A stretch of 64,000 nucleotides of DNA from Bacteroidia bacterium (GTDB lineage: Bacteria; Bacteroidota; Bacteroidia; UKL13-3): NCBI GenBank assembly GCA_021740845.1, contig JAIOYZ010000003.1:1-64000 (forward strand), read 5' to 3'. Positions 1 to 8,764 of the stretch are shown here, one piece after another (within the stretch, counting starts at the first letter, position 1; the number at the start of each line of letters is the position of its first letter). The notes under the pieces are model-generated. The model did no database searches. It was not told where the DNA came from and worked only from the letters and a program-made list of their open reading frames with translations. The translations under genes and the position numbers were made by a program.

Positions 1-1
1 T

Positions 2-553
2 TTCTATAATGAAAGTACAATTGGTGATAATTCTCCATTGAGTTATATCTGGACCTTCCCTCCATTGAAGCCAGGTAACCCAGATAGAAAGGATTATACA
101 ACCGATCCTAAACAAGTAACTTTCTTGGCTGATACTGGATTAATAACCGTTAAATTAACAGCTATTAGTGAGCATGGATGTTACGATTCAACTTTCAATT
201 ATGTAAGGATTGAACCAGATATTACCGTGTTTATTCCAAATGTATTTTATCCGGTTAATGCAGATGGATCAGGTGGTAGTAATGTTGATTTCCCTTATGG
301 AGGAAATAAAACTTTTAAGGTATCAGCTACAGGGTTTGAAACCATTGAAATCTTTGTTTTCAACCGTTGGGGACAGATGGTTTACAAAACGGCTATGACT
401 AGCAAAACTTGGGATCAGAACGAAGGATGGAATGGAAAAGATTTCAATACTGGCAAAGATTGTCAACAAGATTCTTATATCTACCAAGTAAACGCAACCA
501 GCTTTAATGGTAAGAAATATACCTATAGCGGTTCGATTACATTGTTAAGATAG
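2..553 (+). CDS. Secreted protein, C-terminal fragment with gliding-motility-type (T9SS type B) tail
   Basis: The frame is open from the left edge, so only the last 183 codons are visible and the N-terminus lies outside. The first ~70 residues look like the end of a PKD-type beta-sandwich repeat (VTFLADTGLITVKLTAISE, then a Cys-containing strand). The last ~95 residues match the gliding motility-associated C-terminal domain: an FIPNVFYP entry, a central FNRWGQMVY, a WNGKDF turn, and YSGSITLLR at the very end. In known members this tail directs export by the type IX system to the cell surface, often for very large adhesins. The actual function lies in the missing part. A terminator follows, and the next gene is convergent. 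Confidence 0.88.
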   Translation, partial: FYNESTIGDNSPLSYIWTFPPLKPGNPDRKDYTTDPKQVTFLADTGLITVKLTAISEHGCYDSTFNYVRIEPDITVFIPNVFYPVNADGSGGSNVDFPYGGNKTFKVSATGFETIEIFVFNRWGQMVYKTAMTSKTWDQNEGWNGKDFNTGKDCQQDSYIYQVNATSFNGKKYTYSGSITLLR

Positions 554-593
554 AATTATTGGCGAAGGGTTTCAGAAAATGAAACCTTAGCAC

Positions 594-628
594 ATAAAAA
601 AACCCGGCCAAATGGTCGGGTTTTTTTA
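594..628. terminator. Bidirectional rho-independent terminator
   Basis: A seven-pair GC-rich stem (cccggcc / ggtcggg, one G-T pair) with an AAAT loop is flanked by A-runs on the left and T-runs on the right. It can therefore stop transcription from both the leftward and the rightward convergent genes. Confidence 0.85.
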
Positions 629-642
629 TGAATTTTATTTGC

Positions 643-2025
643 TTATTTAGGTTCAACTAAATCAATGATTTCTTCTTTGATTTTGCCATAACCACCCCAA
701 ACATTTTTTACATTAGTAAAACCATTTTTCTTAAAAATACTTGCTGCCACCATGCTTCTATAACCGCCAGCACAATGGACGAGTATTTCTGCATTTTTTT
801 CTAGTTCTGAATGTCGATCTGAAATATCTGATAGGGGCATAGATGCAGCTTTAGCTACGTGACCCGAAGCAAACTCAGAAGGTTTACGAACATCAATAAT
901 TACAGCTTTTGGATTATGTTTTGAATCTAGGGCAAATTCTTCAGGTGAAATAGAAATAACCATATCTATTTTTTCATTTGCGTTTTGCCAAGTGTCGAAT
1001 CCACCTTTTAAATACCCTTTTATATTATCGAATCCAACTCTAGTTAACCTTTGGATAGATTCTTCTTCTGTACCTGGTTTGCAAACTAAAACTATGGGTT
1101 GGTGTAAGTCTACAATTGTGGCGGCCCAAATTGCATATTGACCATTTAATCCAAAGTTTAAAGATCCAGGAATAAATCCTAATTCAAAAAAATCTGCAAA
1201 TCTGGTATCAATAATTTGAACCGTATTTTCGGAGGTGATTGATTTGAAGTCTTCTAAAGTTAGAGGATTTGAACCATTTTGAATTACCTCGTCGTAAGTG
1301 GAGTATCCTTCTTTGTTTAATTTTGCATCTTTAAAGAAGTAAGCAGGCGCTGGTGCAATTCCGTCGGTAACAGCTTTTATAAAATCAGATTCTGACATGG
1401 GTTGTAAGGCATAATTGTTTGCTTTTTGCTCACCTATGGTGCTAAATGTTTCCTTACCAATATTTTTCCCGCAAGCTGAACCAGGACCATGTGCAGGATA
1501 TAAAATAACATCATCCGGAAGTGTTGTTAATTTTTTTAATGAGTGGTACATATGGCTGGCCAATTCTTCCTTTGTAATAATACCACCTAATAAATCGGGG
1601 CGACCCACATCACCAACAAAAAGTGTATCGCCTGAGAAAAGGCAATGTGGCTTATTTTCTTTGTTGAAAAGAAGAAAACAACTACTTTCTAAAGTATGAC
1701 CGGGAGTATGAATTACTTGTATTTTTAGTTCACCTAAATTAAAAAATTCTCCATCTGTTGCCACATGAACGGGGAAGTTTGTGGTTGTTTGTGGGCCATA
1801 AATTATTGTGGCACCTGTTTTTGTTGCCAAATCTATGTGTCCGCTAACGAAATCGGCATGGAAATGAGTTTCAAAAATGTACTTTATTTTGGCTCCATTG
1901 GCATAAGCTTTATCAATATAGACTTGATAATCGCGTAAAGGATCAATAATGGCAACCTCTCCTTTACTTTCAATATAATAGGCTGCTTGAGCCAAACAAT
2001 TTGTATATAGTTGTTCTACAATCAT
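643..2025 (-). CDS. MBL-fold hydrolase with two rhodanese domains (persulfide dioxygenase-like)
   Basis: 460 residues. The N-terminal ~240 residues are a metallo-beta-lactamase fold with the metal motif THFHADFVSGH near residue 53, a second His in HTPGHTLES, and a conserved SGDTLFVGDVGRPDL strand. Two rhodanese-like domains follow. The first has a degenerate loop (VCKPGTEEES); the second has a canonical sulfur-transfer loop with Cys (HCAGGYRS). Family members of this build oxidise glutathione persulfide or handle sulfane sulfur in the cytoplasm. The start at 2025 (MIVEQLYTN) is preferred over an upstream TTG. A TATATTTG box lies 16-23 nt upstream of it, at 2041-2048 on the minus strand, but no good -33 TTG was found. 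Confidence 0.85.
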   Translation of the reverse strand: MIVEQLYTNCLAQAAYYIESKGEVAIIDPLRDYQVYIDKAYANGAKIKYIFETHFHADFVSGHIDLATKTGATIIYGPQTTTNFPVHVATDGEFFNLGELKIQVIHTPGHTLESSCFLLFNKENKPHCLFSGDTLFVGDVGRPDLLGGIITKEELASHMYHSLKKLTTLPDDVILYPAHGPGSACGKNIGKETFSTIGEQKANNYALQPMSESDFIKAVTDGIAPAPAYFFKDAKLNKEGYSTYDEVIQNGSNPLTLEDFKSITSENTVQIIDTRFADFFELGFIPGSLNFGLNGQYAIWAATIVDLHQPIVLVCKPGTEEESIQRLTRVGFDNIKGYLKGGFDTWQNANEKIDMVISISPEEFALDSKHNPKAVIIDVRKPSEFASGHVAKAASMPLSDISDRHSELEKNAEILVHCAGGYRSMVAASIFKKNGFTNVKNVWGGYGKIKEEIIDLVEPK

Positions 2026-2142
2026 GAAATGGAATTTCCCCAAATATAAATAATCCCAATTTGATTAATATAATTTAAGTGTTTTTTGACCCAACCTTAT
2101 AAAGGATATTAGTAGTCATTTTAAAGGTTATAGTCAAATACT

Positions 2143-2158
2143 TTTGGTTCAAACCGAA
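2143..2158 (-). repeat. GGTTYRAACC element, intergenic copy
   Basis: Perfect 16-nt copy (TTTGGTTCAAACCGAA on the plus strand). It directly abuts the tsaB stop codon at 2159-2161. Confidence 0.9.
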
Positions 2159-2836
2159 CTATTTTTTAGGTTTTGTTCCCACAAAATCTTTTAAATAATA
2201 GGGCTCAAAATAGGCTAAGTTTTCAAATGATTTATTTTGAAAAGCTGTTTCAGCTAATGATATTAATCCAGAAGCACTACAAAAAAAATCGTCGATAAAA
2301 ATTGCGTTTGGGTGTTGGATGGTGTCTTTACATTTGCTAGCCCCGTTGCCAAAGAAGACTGTTTTTTGCTTTTCTAAAAATTCAATAAAGGAGTTTTCAT
2401 CAATTATTTTTGCTTGAACAGGGTCGAATTCTTCAATATGTTGATTGTAAATAGCGCAATAAACTTCCATCCTTCTGGCGTCTATCATGGGTACAAATTG
2501 GGTTTCAATAATTTCGGTTTGAACCAATAATTTGCTTACCATTGCTGGTAATGTGCCTATTGCGACAATTGGAATTTTTAAGGCATAAGCGAAACCTTTT
2601 GCAGCTGAAACACCCACTCTTAAACCGGTATAACTTCCAGGACCTTTGCTTACCGCTATGGCATCTAGTTGGTTTAAAGAAAATCCAGTTTCTTGTAAAA
2701 TCTTTTCAATCATGGGATGTAATTGTGAGGCATGTGAGTTACCCTCAAGATTGTTAAGTTCTGCTATACTTGTACCATCCTTGCCAATAGCAACGGAACA
2801 TACTTCTGTAGCTGTTTCTATTCCTAAAATTAATCC
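2159..2836 (-). CDS. tsaB: tRNA threonylcarbamoyladenosine biosynthesis protein TsaB
   Basis: 225 residues from the preferred start MGLILGIETATEV at 2836. An in-frame ATG at 2878 would add 14 residues that look unlike the family. The ASKHA-fold signature is clear: GIETATEVCSVAIG at the N-terminus and KGPGSYTGLRVGVSAAKG around residue 75. TsaB is the dimerising, non-catalytic partner of TsaD and TsaE in making t6A37 on ANN-decoding tRNAs in the cytoplasm. It is divergent from recJ. Length is normal for the family. Confidence 0.93.
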   Translation of the reverse strand, partial: GLILGIETATEVCSVAIGKDGTSIAELNNLEGNSHASQLHPMIEKILQETGFSLNQLDAIAVSKGPGSYTGLRVGVSAAKGFAYALKIPIVAIGTLPAMVSKLLVQTEIIETQFVPMIDARRMEVYCAIYNQHIEEFDPVQAKIIDENSFIEFLEKQKTVFFGNGASKCKDTIQHPNAIFIDDFFCSASGLISLAETAFQNKSFENLAYFEPYYLKDFVGTKPKK

Positions 2837-2974
2837 CATTCTGTTACAAAAATAAGATTTACCCATGTATTTTTTCATTTAATAGAAACCCTTGATACTA
2901 AGCGTGGATGTTGGTTGTGTTAAACTTCTTTGCTGTTTGGGAGCAAATTTTTTGTAATTTGGCCAACATTAATA

Positions 2975-4681
2975 ATGACAAAACGCTGGAGACCAAAATT
3001 AGAACCCGATAAGGTTGTTGTGGAAGAACTTTCCAAGGCAATAAATCTGAATAAGGTGCTAACTGGCATTTTGGTTCAAAGAGGAATAACCAATTTTGAA
3101 GAAGCCAAAAAGTTCTTCAGACCTCAATTGAGTGATTTACATTCTCCATTTATAATGAAAGGAATGGATAAGGCAATTGACAGAATTGATTCTGCCTTGG
3201 CTGCCAATCAAAAAATTCTTATTTATGGTGATTATGATGTGGATGGTACCACAGCAGTAGCAACAGTTTATAGTTTTTTTAAGACTCATTTTCCGGAACA
3301 TATAGATTTTTATATTCCAGACAGATACACCGAAGGGTATGGAATTAGCTTTATGAGCATTGATTGGGCTTCAAATAATGGCTTTTCACTAATAATTGCA
3401 TTGGATTGTGGTATAAAATCAGTAGATAAGGTTGCCTATGCAATTACTAAGAATGTTGATTTTATTATTTGCGATCACCATTTACCAGGCGATGAAATAC
3501 CAGCAGCTATTGCGGTTTTAAATCCTAAACAAAAAGACTGTCCTTATCCATTTAAAGAATTATCTGGTGCTGGCATTGGTTATAAACTTATCCAAGGTTA
3601 TGCAGAACGACATTCAATTGCCTCAGAAGAAGTAGAGCGATTCTTGGATTTAGGTGCTGTAAGTGTGGCTAGTGATTTGGTTCCAATATTGGATGAAAAT
3701 AGAGTTTTGGCCCATTTTGGTCTAAAGAAATTAAAACAAAATCCTAATAATGGATTGAAAGCATTATTAGAAGCTTATCCAGATAAGCCCGAATTTGGAG
3801 TTAACGATATAGTGTTTTTTATTGGCCCAAGAATCAATGCTGCTGGAAGAATTGCAGATGCAAAAGATTCAGTAAGATTGATGACCGCAGATTCTATGGA
3901 TGACGCCAAAACAATTGCTTATCAAGTTAATCAGCATAATAATGAGCGCAGAGGTTTTGATCAATCAATTACTGAGCATGCTTTTGAGTTAATTGAAAAA
4001 GACCCTGGTTTTGCAGATAGAAAAAGCACCATTTTGTTTCATAACGAATGGCATAAAGGTGTAATAGGAATTGTTGCAAGTAGGTTAATTGAGAAGTTTT
4101 ATCGTCCTACCATTATTTTAACAGAATCTAATGGAATGGCAACGGGAAGTGCCAGATCTGTTGAAGGATTTGACTTGTATTCTGCAATTGAAGAATGCAG
4201 TGAGTTGTTAGATCAATATGGTGGGCATACTCATGCGGCAGGTTTAACATTGAAATTGGAAAATCTTCCTAAGTTTATTGAGAAATTTGAAAGGGTGGTG
4301 GCAAATAATATTGTGGAGCGCAGCCTTACTCCAGAAATAGAATTCGATATGGAAATTCCGTTGAGAACAATTACCCCAAAATTTTATTCTGTTTTGAAAC
4401 AATTTTCACCATTTGGACCTGGAAATTTGAATCCGGTTTTTATGAGTAAAAATGTTTGGGATGTAGGTGATGCAACCATTGTTGGTAATAATCATTTAAA
4501 ATTAAGTTTAACTCAAGAGGAAGGCGGCAGAATTTTTAAGGCAATTGGCTTTGGATTAGGTGAACATTACGAACGAGTTTCTCAAGGAATTAGCTTTGAT
4601 ATTTGCTTTACCATTGAAGAAAATCATTTTAATGGGCATGTAAATCTGCAGTTGAATATTAAGGACATTCTTTTTAGATAA
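2975..4681 (+). CDS. recJ: Single-stranded-DNA-specific exonuclease RecJ
   Basis: 568 residues from MTKRWRPK at 2975. The longer frame to 2930 adds 15 residues without family support. DHH phosphoesterase motifs are in order: YGDYDVDGTTAVA, LIIALDCGI, ICDHHLPGDE, and SGAGIGYKL. The DHHA1 region follows with QYGGHTHAAGLTLK, and an OB-like C-terminal domain contains FSPFGPGNLNPVF. RecJ degrades single-stranded DNA 5' to 3' in recombination and mismatch repair. All metal-binding residues of the family are visible. It is convergent with the glycyl-tRNA synthetase gene across a hairpin terminator. Confidence 0.95.
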   Translation: MTKRWRPKLEPDKVVVEELSKAINLNKVLTGILVQRGITNFEEAKKFFRPQLSDLHSPFIMKGMDKAIDRIDSALAANQKILIYGDYDVDGTTAVATVYSFFKTHFPEHIDFYIPDRYTEGYGISFMSIDWASNNGFSLIIALDCGIKSVDKVAYAITKNVDFIICDHHLPGDEIPAAIAVLNPKQKDCPYPFKELSGAGIGYKLIQGYAERHSIASEEVERFLDLGAVSVASDLVPILDENRVLAHFGLKKLKQNPNNGLKALLEAYPDKPEFGVNDIVFFIGPRINAAGRIADAKDSVRLMTADSMDDAKTIAYQVNQHNNERRGFDQSITEHAFELIEKDPGFADRKSTILFHNEWHKGVIGIVASRLIEKFYRPTIILTESNGMATGSARSVEGFDLYSAIEECSELLDQYGGHTHAAGLTLKLENLPKFIEKFERVVANNIVERSLTPEIEFDMEIPLRTITPKFYSVLKQFSPFGPGNLNPVFMSKNVWDVGDATIVGNNHLKLSLTQEEGGRIFKAIGFGLGEHYERVSQGISFDICFTIEENHFNGHVNLQLNIKDILFR

Positions 4682-4683
4682 AT

Positions 4684-4720
4684 GAAAAAAGGCCTTTAAC
4701 CATAAGTTAAAGACCTTTCC
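4684..4720. terminator. Terminator between recJ and glycyl-tRNA synthetase gene
   Basis: Inverted repeat ggcctttaac / gttaaagacc, with one mismatch and a cataa loop. It is preceded by six A and followed by T-rich sequence, and it sits between convergent stop codons. Confidence 0.75.
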
Positions 4721-4747
4721 TTTTCAACTATTTATTTCCCTTATTTC

Positions 4748-6217
4748 TTAAGAGAGCAATTTGCCCCAACTAATTTCCTTAGCTAAAATTTCACGAATTT
4801 GAGAGATGCCAATTCGCTCTTGTACCATGGTGTCTCGGTAGCGGATGGTTACTGTTTTGTTTTCTAAAGACTCATGGTCGATGGTAATACAAAATGGAGT
4901 ACCTAATGCATCTTGCCTGCGGTAACGTTTTCCAATAGCATCTTTTTCTTCATAAAAACAGTTGTAGTCTGTTTTCAAATCCTTCATAATTTCTCTAGCT
5001 ACTTCTGGTAAGCCATCTTTCTTAAGCAATGGTAAAATTGCAACTTTGTATGGAGCCAAAATAGGAGGAAGATTTAATACTACTCTGGTATCTTTCTTTT
5101 CTCCTTCACCCACTTCTTCTTCTTTAAATGAAGCACAAAGTGTTGCTAAGAATAATCTATCTAAACCAATTGAAGTTTCTATTACGTATGGAATATAATT
5201 GCCATAAGCTTTACCATTTTCATCTAATTCGGCATCAAAATACTGGAGTTTTTTACCAGATAATTCTTGGTGATTTTTTAAATCGAAATCGGTGCGGGAG
5301 TGAATTCCTTCCATTTCTTTGAAACCAAAAGGATAATCAAATTCAATATCTACAGCCGCATCAGCATAATGTGCTAATTTCACATGGTCGTGAAAGCGGT
5401 ATTTGGCTGAACCAAAACCAAGTTTTTCGTGCCAAGCCATTCGGGCTGCTTTCCAATGCTCGTACCATTCTTTTTGTGTGCTAGGACGGATAAAGAATTG
5501 CATTTCCATTTGTTCGAATTCACGCATGCGCATGATAAATTGGCGAGCAATAATTTCGTTTCTAAAAGCTTTTCCTGTTTGGGCAATACCAAATGGGATT
5601 TTCATTCTACCTGTTTTTTGAACGTTCAAGAAATTAACAAAAATTCCTTGAGCCGTTTCTGGTCTCAGATAAACCTTATCGGCGTCTTCGGCCATTGCGC
5701 CCATTTCTGTAGCAAACATCAAATTAAACTGGCGAACATCCGTCCAGTTTCTGGTGCCACTAATTGGACAAACAATTTCGTGTTGTTCTATTAAGGCTTT
5801 AAGCTGAACCAAGTTATTGTCTAACAAAGCTTGGTCTAAAGCAGCTTGCAATTCATCGGCCTTAATTGTTTTACCGTCTTTTTGGTAACGAGTAATTTTA
5901 TCTTCTAATAAGTTATCAGCGCGGTAGCGTTTTTTGGAATCCTTATTGTCTATCATTGGGTCGGAAAACCCATCTATATGTCCGCTGGCTTTCCACGTTT
6001 TGGGGTGCATGAAAATTGCGGCATCTAGACCTACAATGTTTTCGTGCATTTGCACCATCGCTTTCCACCAATATTGGCGCAAATTGTTTTTTAATTCTAC
6101 TCCATTTTGGCCGTAATCGTATACTGCGCCTAAACCATCGTAAATTTCACTACTTGGAAAAACAAATCCATACTCTTTTGCATGGGAAACTACTTTCTTA
6201 AAAACTTCTTCGCTCAT
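4748..6217 (-). CDS. glyQS: Glycyl-tRNA synthetase, homodimeric type
   Basis: 489 residues, the single-chain class II enzyme rather than the alpha2-beta2 form. Visible features are an N-terminal EYGFVFPSSEIYDGLGAVYDYG, the motif 2 region FRNEI, REFEQMEMQFF, the class II motif 3 region ETSIGLDRLFLA, and a C-terminal anticodon-binding domain from about residue 390 (LAPYKVAILPLLKK). It charges tRNA-Gly with glycine in the cytoplasm. It lies downstream of gcvH on the same strand, across a 98-nt spacer that contains a large inverted repeat. The length fits the family. Confidence 0.96.
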   Translation of the reverse strand: MSEEVFKKVVSHAKEYGFVFPSSEIYDGLGAVYDYGQNGVELKNNLRQYWWKAMVQMHENIVGLDAAIFMHPKTWKASGHIDGFSDPMIDNKDSKKRYRADNLLEDKITRYQKDGKTIKADELQAALDQALLDNNLVQLKALIEQHEIVCPISGTRNWTDVRQFNLMFATEMGAMAEDADKVYLRPETAQGIFVNFLNVQKTGRMKIPFGIAQTGKAFRNEIIARQFIMRMREFEQMEMQFFIRPSTQKEWYEHWKAARMAWHEKLGFGSAKYRFHDHVKLAHYADAAVDIEFDYPFGFKEMEGIHSRTDFDLKNHQELSGKKLQYFDAELDENGKAYGNYIPYVIETSIGLDRLFLATLCASFKEEEVGEGEKKDTRVVLNLPPILAPYKVAILPLLKKDGLPEVAREIMKDLKTDYNCFYEEKDAIGKRYRRQDALGTPFCITIDHESLENKTVTIRYRDTMVQERIGISQIREILAKEISWGKLLS

Positions 6218-6242
6218 TTCTTTTTTGAACAGGTAAATAAAT

Positions 6243-6300
6243 GCACAAAGGCACCAAGACAGAAGGAATAAACCACTTTGTGTCTTAGTGCCTTTGTGGC
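6243..6300. repeat. CACAAAGGCAC-type inverted repeat
   Basis: The left arm, cacaaaggcaccaagaca (6244-6261), is repeated in inverse at 6274-6299 with one change (c to t) over the aligned 17-18 nt. The loop is about 20 nt. Similar CACAAAGGCACAAAGACAC strings are dispersed in many environmental bacterial genomes, as far as I know. Here the repeat fills the gap between the gcvH stop and the glyQS start, so a transcript would form one long stem. There is no clear U-run for a normal terminator. Confidence 0.75.
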
Positions 6301-6315
6301 AAAAATACTATTTGA

Positions 6316-6693
6316 TTAGTGTACTAATTCTTTGTAAGCATCTGCACTTAATAAACCAGCAACCTCTGCTGCGTTTGCAATTGTGCATTTTATCATCCAA
6401 CCTTCACCGTAAGCATCAGAATTTACTAATTCTGGAGCTCCGTCTAAAGCTGGGTTGATTTCCAAAACTTCACCAGAAACTGGCATAAACAAATCACTAA
6501 CAGTTTTTACAGCTTCTACAGTACCAAACACTTCGTGTTGAGCAACTGTTTTTCCTTTGCTTGGGATATCTACGTATACAATATCTCCTAATTCGTGTTG
6601 AGCAAAATCTGTGATACCAATGTAGGCAACATCACCTTCAACACGCACCCATTCGTGGTCTTTGGTGTAAAGTAAATTTTCTGGAAAGTTCAT
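6316..6693 (-). CDS. gcvH: Glycine cleavage system H protein
   Basis: 125 residues, full length. This is the lipoyl carrier protein of the glycine decarboxylase complex. It shuttles the aminomethyl group between P, T and L proteins. The N-terminus [20 protein letters not shown] and the lipoylation region [15 protein letters not shown], with the acceptor Lys in AVKT near residue 63, are typical. The C-terminal GEGWMIKC strand is intact. No other gcv genes are in the window. The downstream neighbour is glycyl-tRNA synthetase, so both genes concern glycine. Confidence 0.97.
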   Translation of the reverse strand: MNFPENLLYTKDHEWVRVEGDVAYIGITDFAQHELGDIVYVDIPSKGKTVAQHEVFGTVEAVKTVSDLFMPVSGEVLEINPALDGAPELVNSDAYGEGWMIKCTIANAAEVAGLLSADAYKELVH

Positions 6694-6785
6694 TTTATTT
6701 GGTTTTTATTTCGGCGCTAAAATAAGGCTTGGAAGGGAATAAAAAAATGATTCTTAAAACCACCTCAAAAAGGGGCAATTGTTAA

Positions 6786-6801
6786 TTTGGTTCAAACCGA
6801 A
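6786..6801 (-). repeat. GGTTYRAACC element, intergenic copy
   Basis: Perfect 16-nt copy, nine bases beyond the stop codon of the lycopene cyclase-like gene. Confidence 0.9.
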
Positions 6802-6810
6802 AAATGACCA

Positions 6811-7494
6811 TTAAACCCCTGGTTTTTTAAAGTACTCCAAAACGGTAATTGGCAACAAGAGACAGGTTAATGCATAAATTGTATCTTCTAAAGGAATTGT
6901 ATATAAGCGAATTCCTATAATTTCATTGGGGTTATACTTTACCACTGGTTCTGGAGTAATAGCGCCAGTTAGGATTCCGTTAACAATAAAAAATGGTATT
7001 AGGTGAATAAAGTAGGCTGCCCAGAAATAACCCATGTATTGGCCTTTTATTACAAATTGTTGAACCAATAGTAGAATTAAAGCTAAGGAAAAGTTTACTA
7101 AAGTATAAGTTTTATCCCAGAAAAATAGAATGTTTAATAAGCACCAAGCGATAAAAAAATAGTTTAGATAGATAACCTTTGGGTTCCACCATCTATCCGA
7201 AAAATATGCTTTAAAACATGCGTAAATGAAGATACTTGCATAGGGAACCACCACAAAAAAACTCCATTCTTCTAAGGGTAATTCTAGCCAACGGATTTCC
7301 CAAACATAGCTCGGGTTAAAGCTCCAAACGACTGTTTTGGCAAACCACCAATCCCAGAGGATGAATAAAATTAGGTTCAAACCGATACCTAAAAATAAGG
7401 AAGGCCACCATTTGTAGAATGCCACTTTTTTATCGAAGCTTAAAGCAAGCGGCCCGATAAAAGAAATAGCCATTAACCAAGCGTATAAACTCAT
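6811..7494 (-). CDS. crtYcd: Lycopene cyclase, CrtYcd type
   Basis: 227 residues with about six or seven hydrophobic segments. It has the two half-repeats of the heterodimeric-type lycopene beta-cyclase fused in one chain. Each half ends with an acidic membrane-edge motif: LPLEEWSFFVVVPYASIF at about residue 73 and IPLEDTIYALTCLLLP near residue 200. It would cyclise lycopene ends to beta-rings in the inner membrane. The start overlaps the crtZ stop by 4 nt, so translation is probably coupled. An internal copy of the GGTTYRAACC element is at 7374-7383. Confidence 0.85.
   Translation of the reverse strand: MSLYAWLMAISFIGPLALSFDKKVAFYKWWPSLFLGIGLNLILFILWDWWFAKTVVWSFNPSYVWEIRWLELPLEEWSFFVVVPYASIFIYACFKAYFSDRWWNPKVIYLNYFFIAWCLLNILFFWDKTYTLVNFSLALILLLVQQFVIKGQYMGYFWAAYFIHLIPFFIVNGILTGAITPEPVVKYNPNEIIGIRLYTIPLEDTIYALTCLLLPITVLEYFKKPGV
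7374..7383 (-). repeat. GGTTYRAACC element inside crtYcd
   Basis: Exact core. On the coding strand it reads as Gly-Leu-Asn. Confidence 0.85.
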
Positions 7495-7937
7495 TTGCTC
7501 GTGTTTGGGTCAAGCCAATATTTTATAGGAACAATGAGCATTCCGAAGTTTTCGCCTTGGTATTTTCCAATATGTTTGTGGTGCATTTTATGGGCCCTAC
7601 GAATAGCACGTACATATCTATTATCCCAATGCGTAAACACCTTAAATCTTTGGTGTATAATAATATCATGAATTAGGAAATAGGCCAGTCCATAAATTGA
7701 AATCCCTATCCCAATATACAACCTAAAATCGTGATTCATTAGGCCTGTCATGTAGCAATAAGCGCTTGGGATGGCGAAAATAAGGAAGAAGGCATCGTTT
7801 TTTTCAAAGAAACCTGGCTCAACTTGATGGTGGTCTTTGTGGAGGTACCACAAAACTCCATGCATTACAAATTTATGTGTGAACCAAGCAACAAACTCCA
7901 TAAAGAGAAAGGTGATTAAAACAATAATTACTGCCAT
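7491..7937 (-). CDS. crtZ: Beta-carotene hydroxylase CrtZ
   Basis: 148 residues, a small membrane protein of the fatty acid hydroxylase superfamily. The di-iron histidine clusters are visible: HKFVMH near residue 21, HKDHH near 33, HDIIIH in the second half, and HKMHHKH near 116. It adds 3-hydroxyl groups to beta-ionone rings, giving zeaxanthin-type products. It sits between the cruF-like gene (6-nt gap) and crtYcd (4-nt overlap), so the three probably form one transcript. Confidence 0.9.
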   Translation of the reverse strand: MAVIIVLITFLFMEFVAWFTHKFVMHGVLWYLHKDHHQVEPGFFEKNDAFFLIFAIPSAYCYMTGLMNHDFRLYIGIGISIYGLAYFLIHDIIIHQRFKVFTHWDNRYVRAIRRAHKMHHKHIGKYQGENFGMLIVPIKYWLDPNTSK

Positions 7938-7943
7938 AATAAA

Positions 7944-8612
7944 TTATAAAGAAACGTGGGTTAAGGTAATATTTAACAAAATGAAAAATGCAATTTGAAC
8001 TAAATAAACACGCCAAGCTAAAGGATTGTTTTTTAGCATTCCACCTTTTAATAACCAATAACAAAAAGCAAAGCCAAAGAAAAACCAAGCAGTATAATTT
8101 TGGATAGGTATTAAATTATTCTCCCATGACCAAAAGTCTAATTTTGGGGCGATGGGTTCAATAAAAAAATCTAGAATTACCATGAAAATGGAGGCAAGGA
8201 GAGCACCAAGCAATTCGGTGAGTTTAAGGTTAAATTTTAAAGCAATGGTTTGAACCAATTGAATACTGCTATATGCCACAATTATCCAATTTAGGCCTAT
8301 GAGTATTGGTGTTTGATTTAGTTTAAAGCCTAATGCGTTTCCGTATGTATATTTTCCAAAAATACTACCTGAATTTACTCCAATCATTTCTAAGAAAAAC
8401 GCCCCAGTGAAAACGAAAAGCAGGTTGGTAAAAAAAAGGATGTCTTTTTGAGGATGTAACCAAAAAAGAAGCACAGAAGTTAGCAAAAGATTGAAGGGGC
8501 TAAGTTTTGCAAAGTCTGTTGGATTTAATGAAATACCTACTAATCCTACTGAATAGAAAATAAGTAAGATTAAGGTTAGAAAATTTTCTGGCTTTTTGAT
8601 CCAATGTTTCAT
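7944..8612 (-). CDS. Carotenoid biosynthesis protein, CruF-like (DUF422)
   Basis: 222 residues with about seven hydrophobic spans. Motifs of the DUF422/CruF carotenoid 1',2'-hydratase-like family are present: FLEMIGVNSGSIFGKYTYG near residue 75, IGLNWIIVAY, DFFIEPIAPKLDFWSW near 145, and NYTAWFFFGF. It is first gene of a likely operon with crtZ and crtYcd. The family call is firm; the exact reaction is not. An internal GGTTYRAACC element is at 8247-8256. No crtB or crtI is in the window. Confidence 0.75.
   Translation of the reverse strand: MKHWIKKPENFLTLILLIFYSVGLVGISLNPTDFAKLSPFNLLLTSVLLFWLHPQKDILFFTNLLFVFTGAFFLEMIGVNSGSIFGKYTYGNALGFKLNQTPILIGLNWIIVAYSSIQLVQTIALKFNLKLTELLGALLASIFMVILDFFIEPIAPKLDFWSWENNLIPIQNYTAWFFFGFAFCYWLLKGGMLKNNPLAWRVYLVQIAFFILLNITLTHVSL
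8247..8256 (+). repeat. GGTTYRAACC element inside the cruF-like gene
   Basis: Exact core. The coding strand reads it as Val-Gln-Thr. Confidence 0.85.
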
Positions 8613-8709
8613 GATGCAAATTAAACAGAAAATAGCCTTTATTGTTTGCCTATTTTGTGTGGTTATTTTGGGATGTTATATGGAATGGAATTTCTAAAAA
8701 AATGCAAAG

Positions 8710-8745
8710 AAAAAGCCAACTGTTTTTTGAACAAATTGGCTTTTT
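8710..8745 (-). terminator. Terminator of the DUF3108 gene
   Basis: Ten-pair stem aaaaagccaa / ttggcttttt around a 16-nt loop, 20 nt beyond the minus-strand stop codon. It separates this gene from the carotenoid genes. Confidence 0.75.
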
Positions 8746-8764
8746 ATAAAAATTAAAATGCGGT

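Noticed and set aside
5403-5794. Plus-strand open frames inside the glycyl-tRNA synthetase gene
   Set aside because: Shadows of a strongly conserved gene on the other strand.
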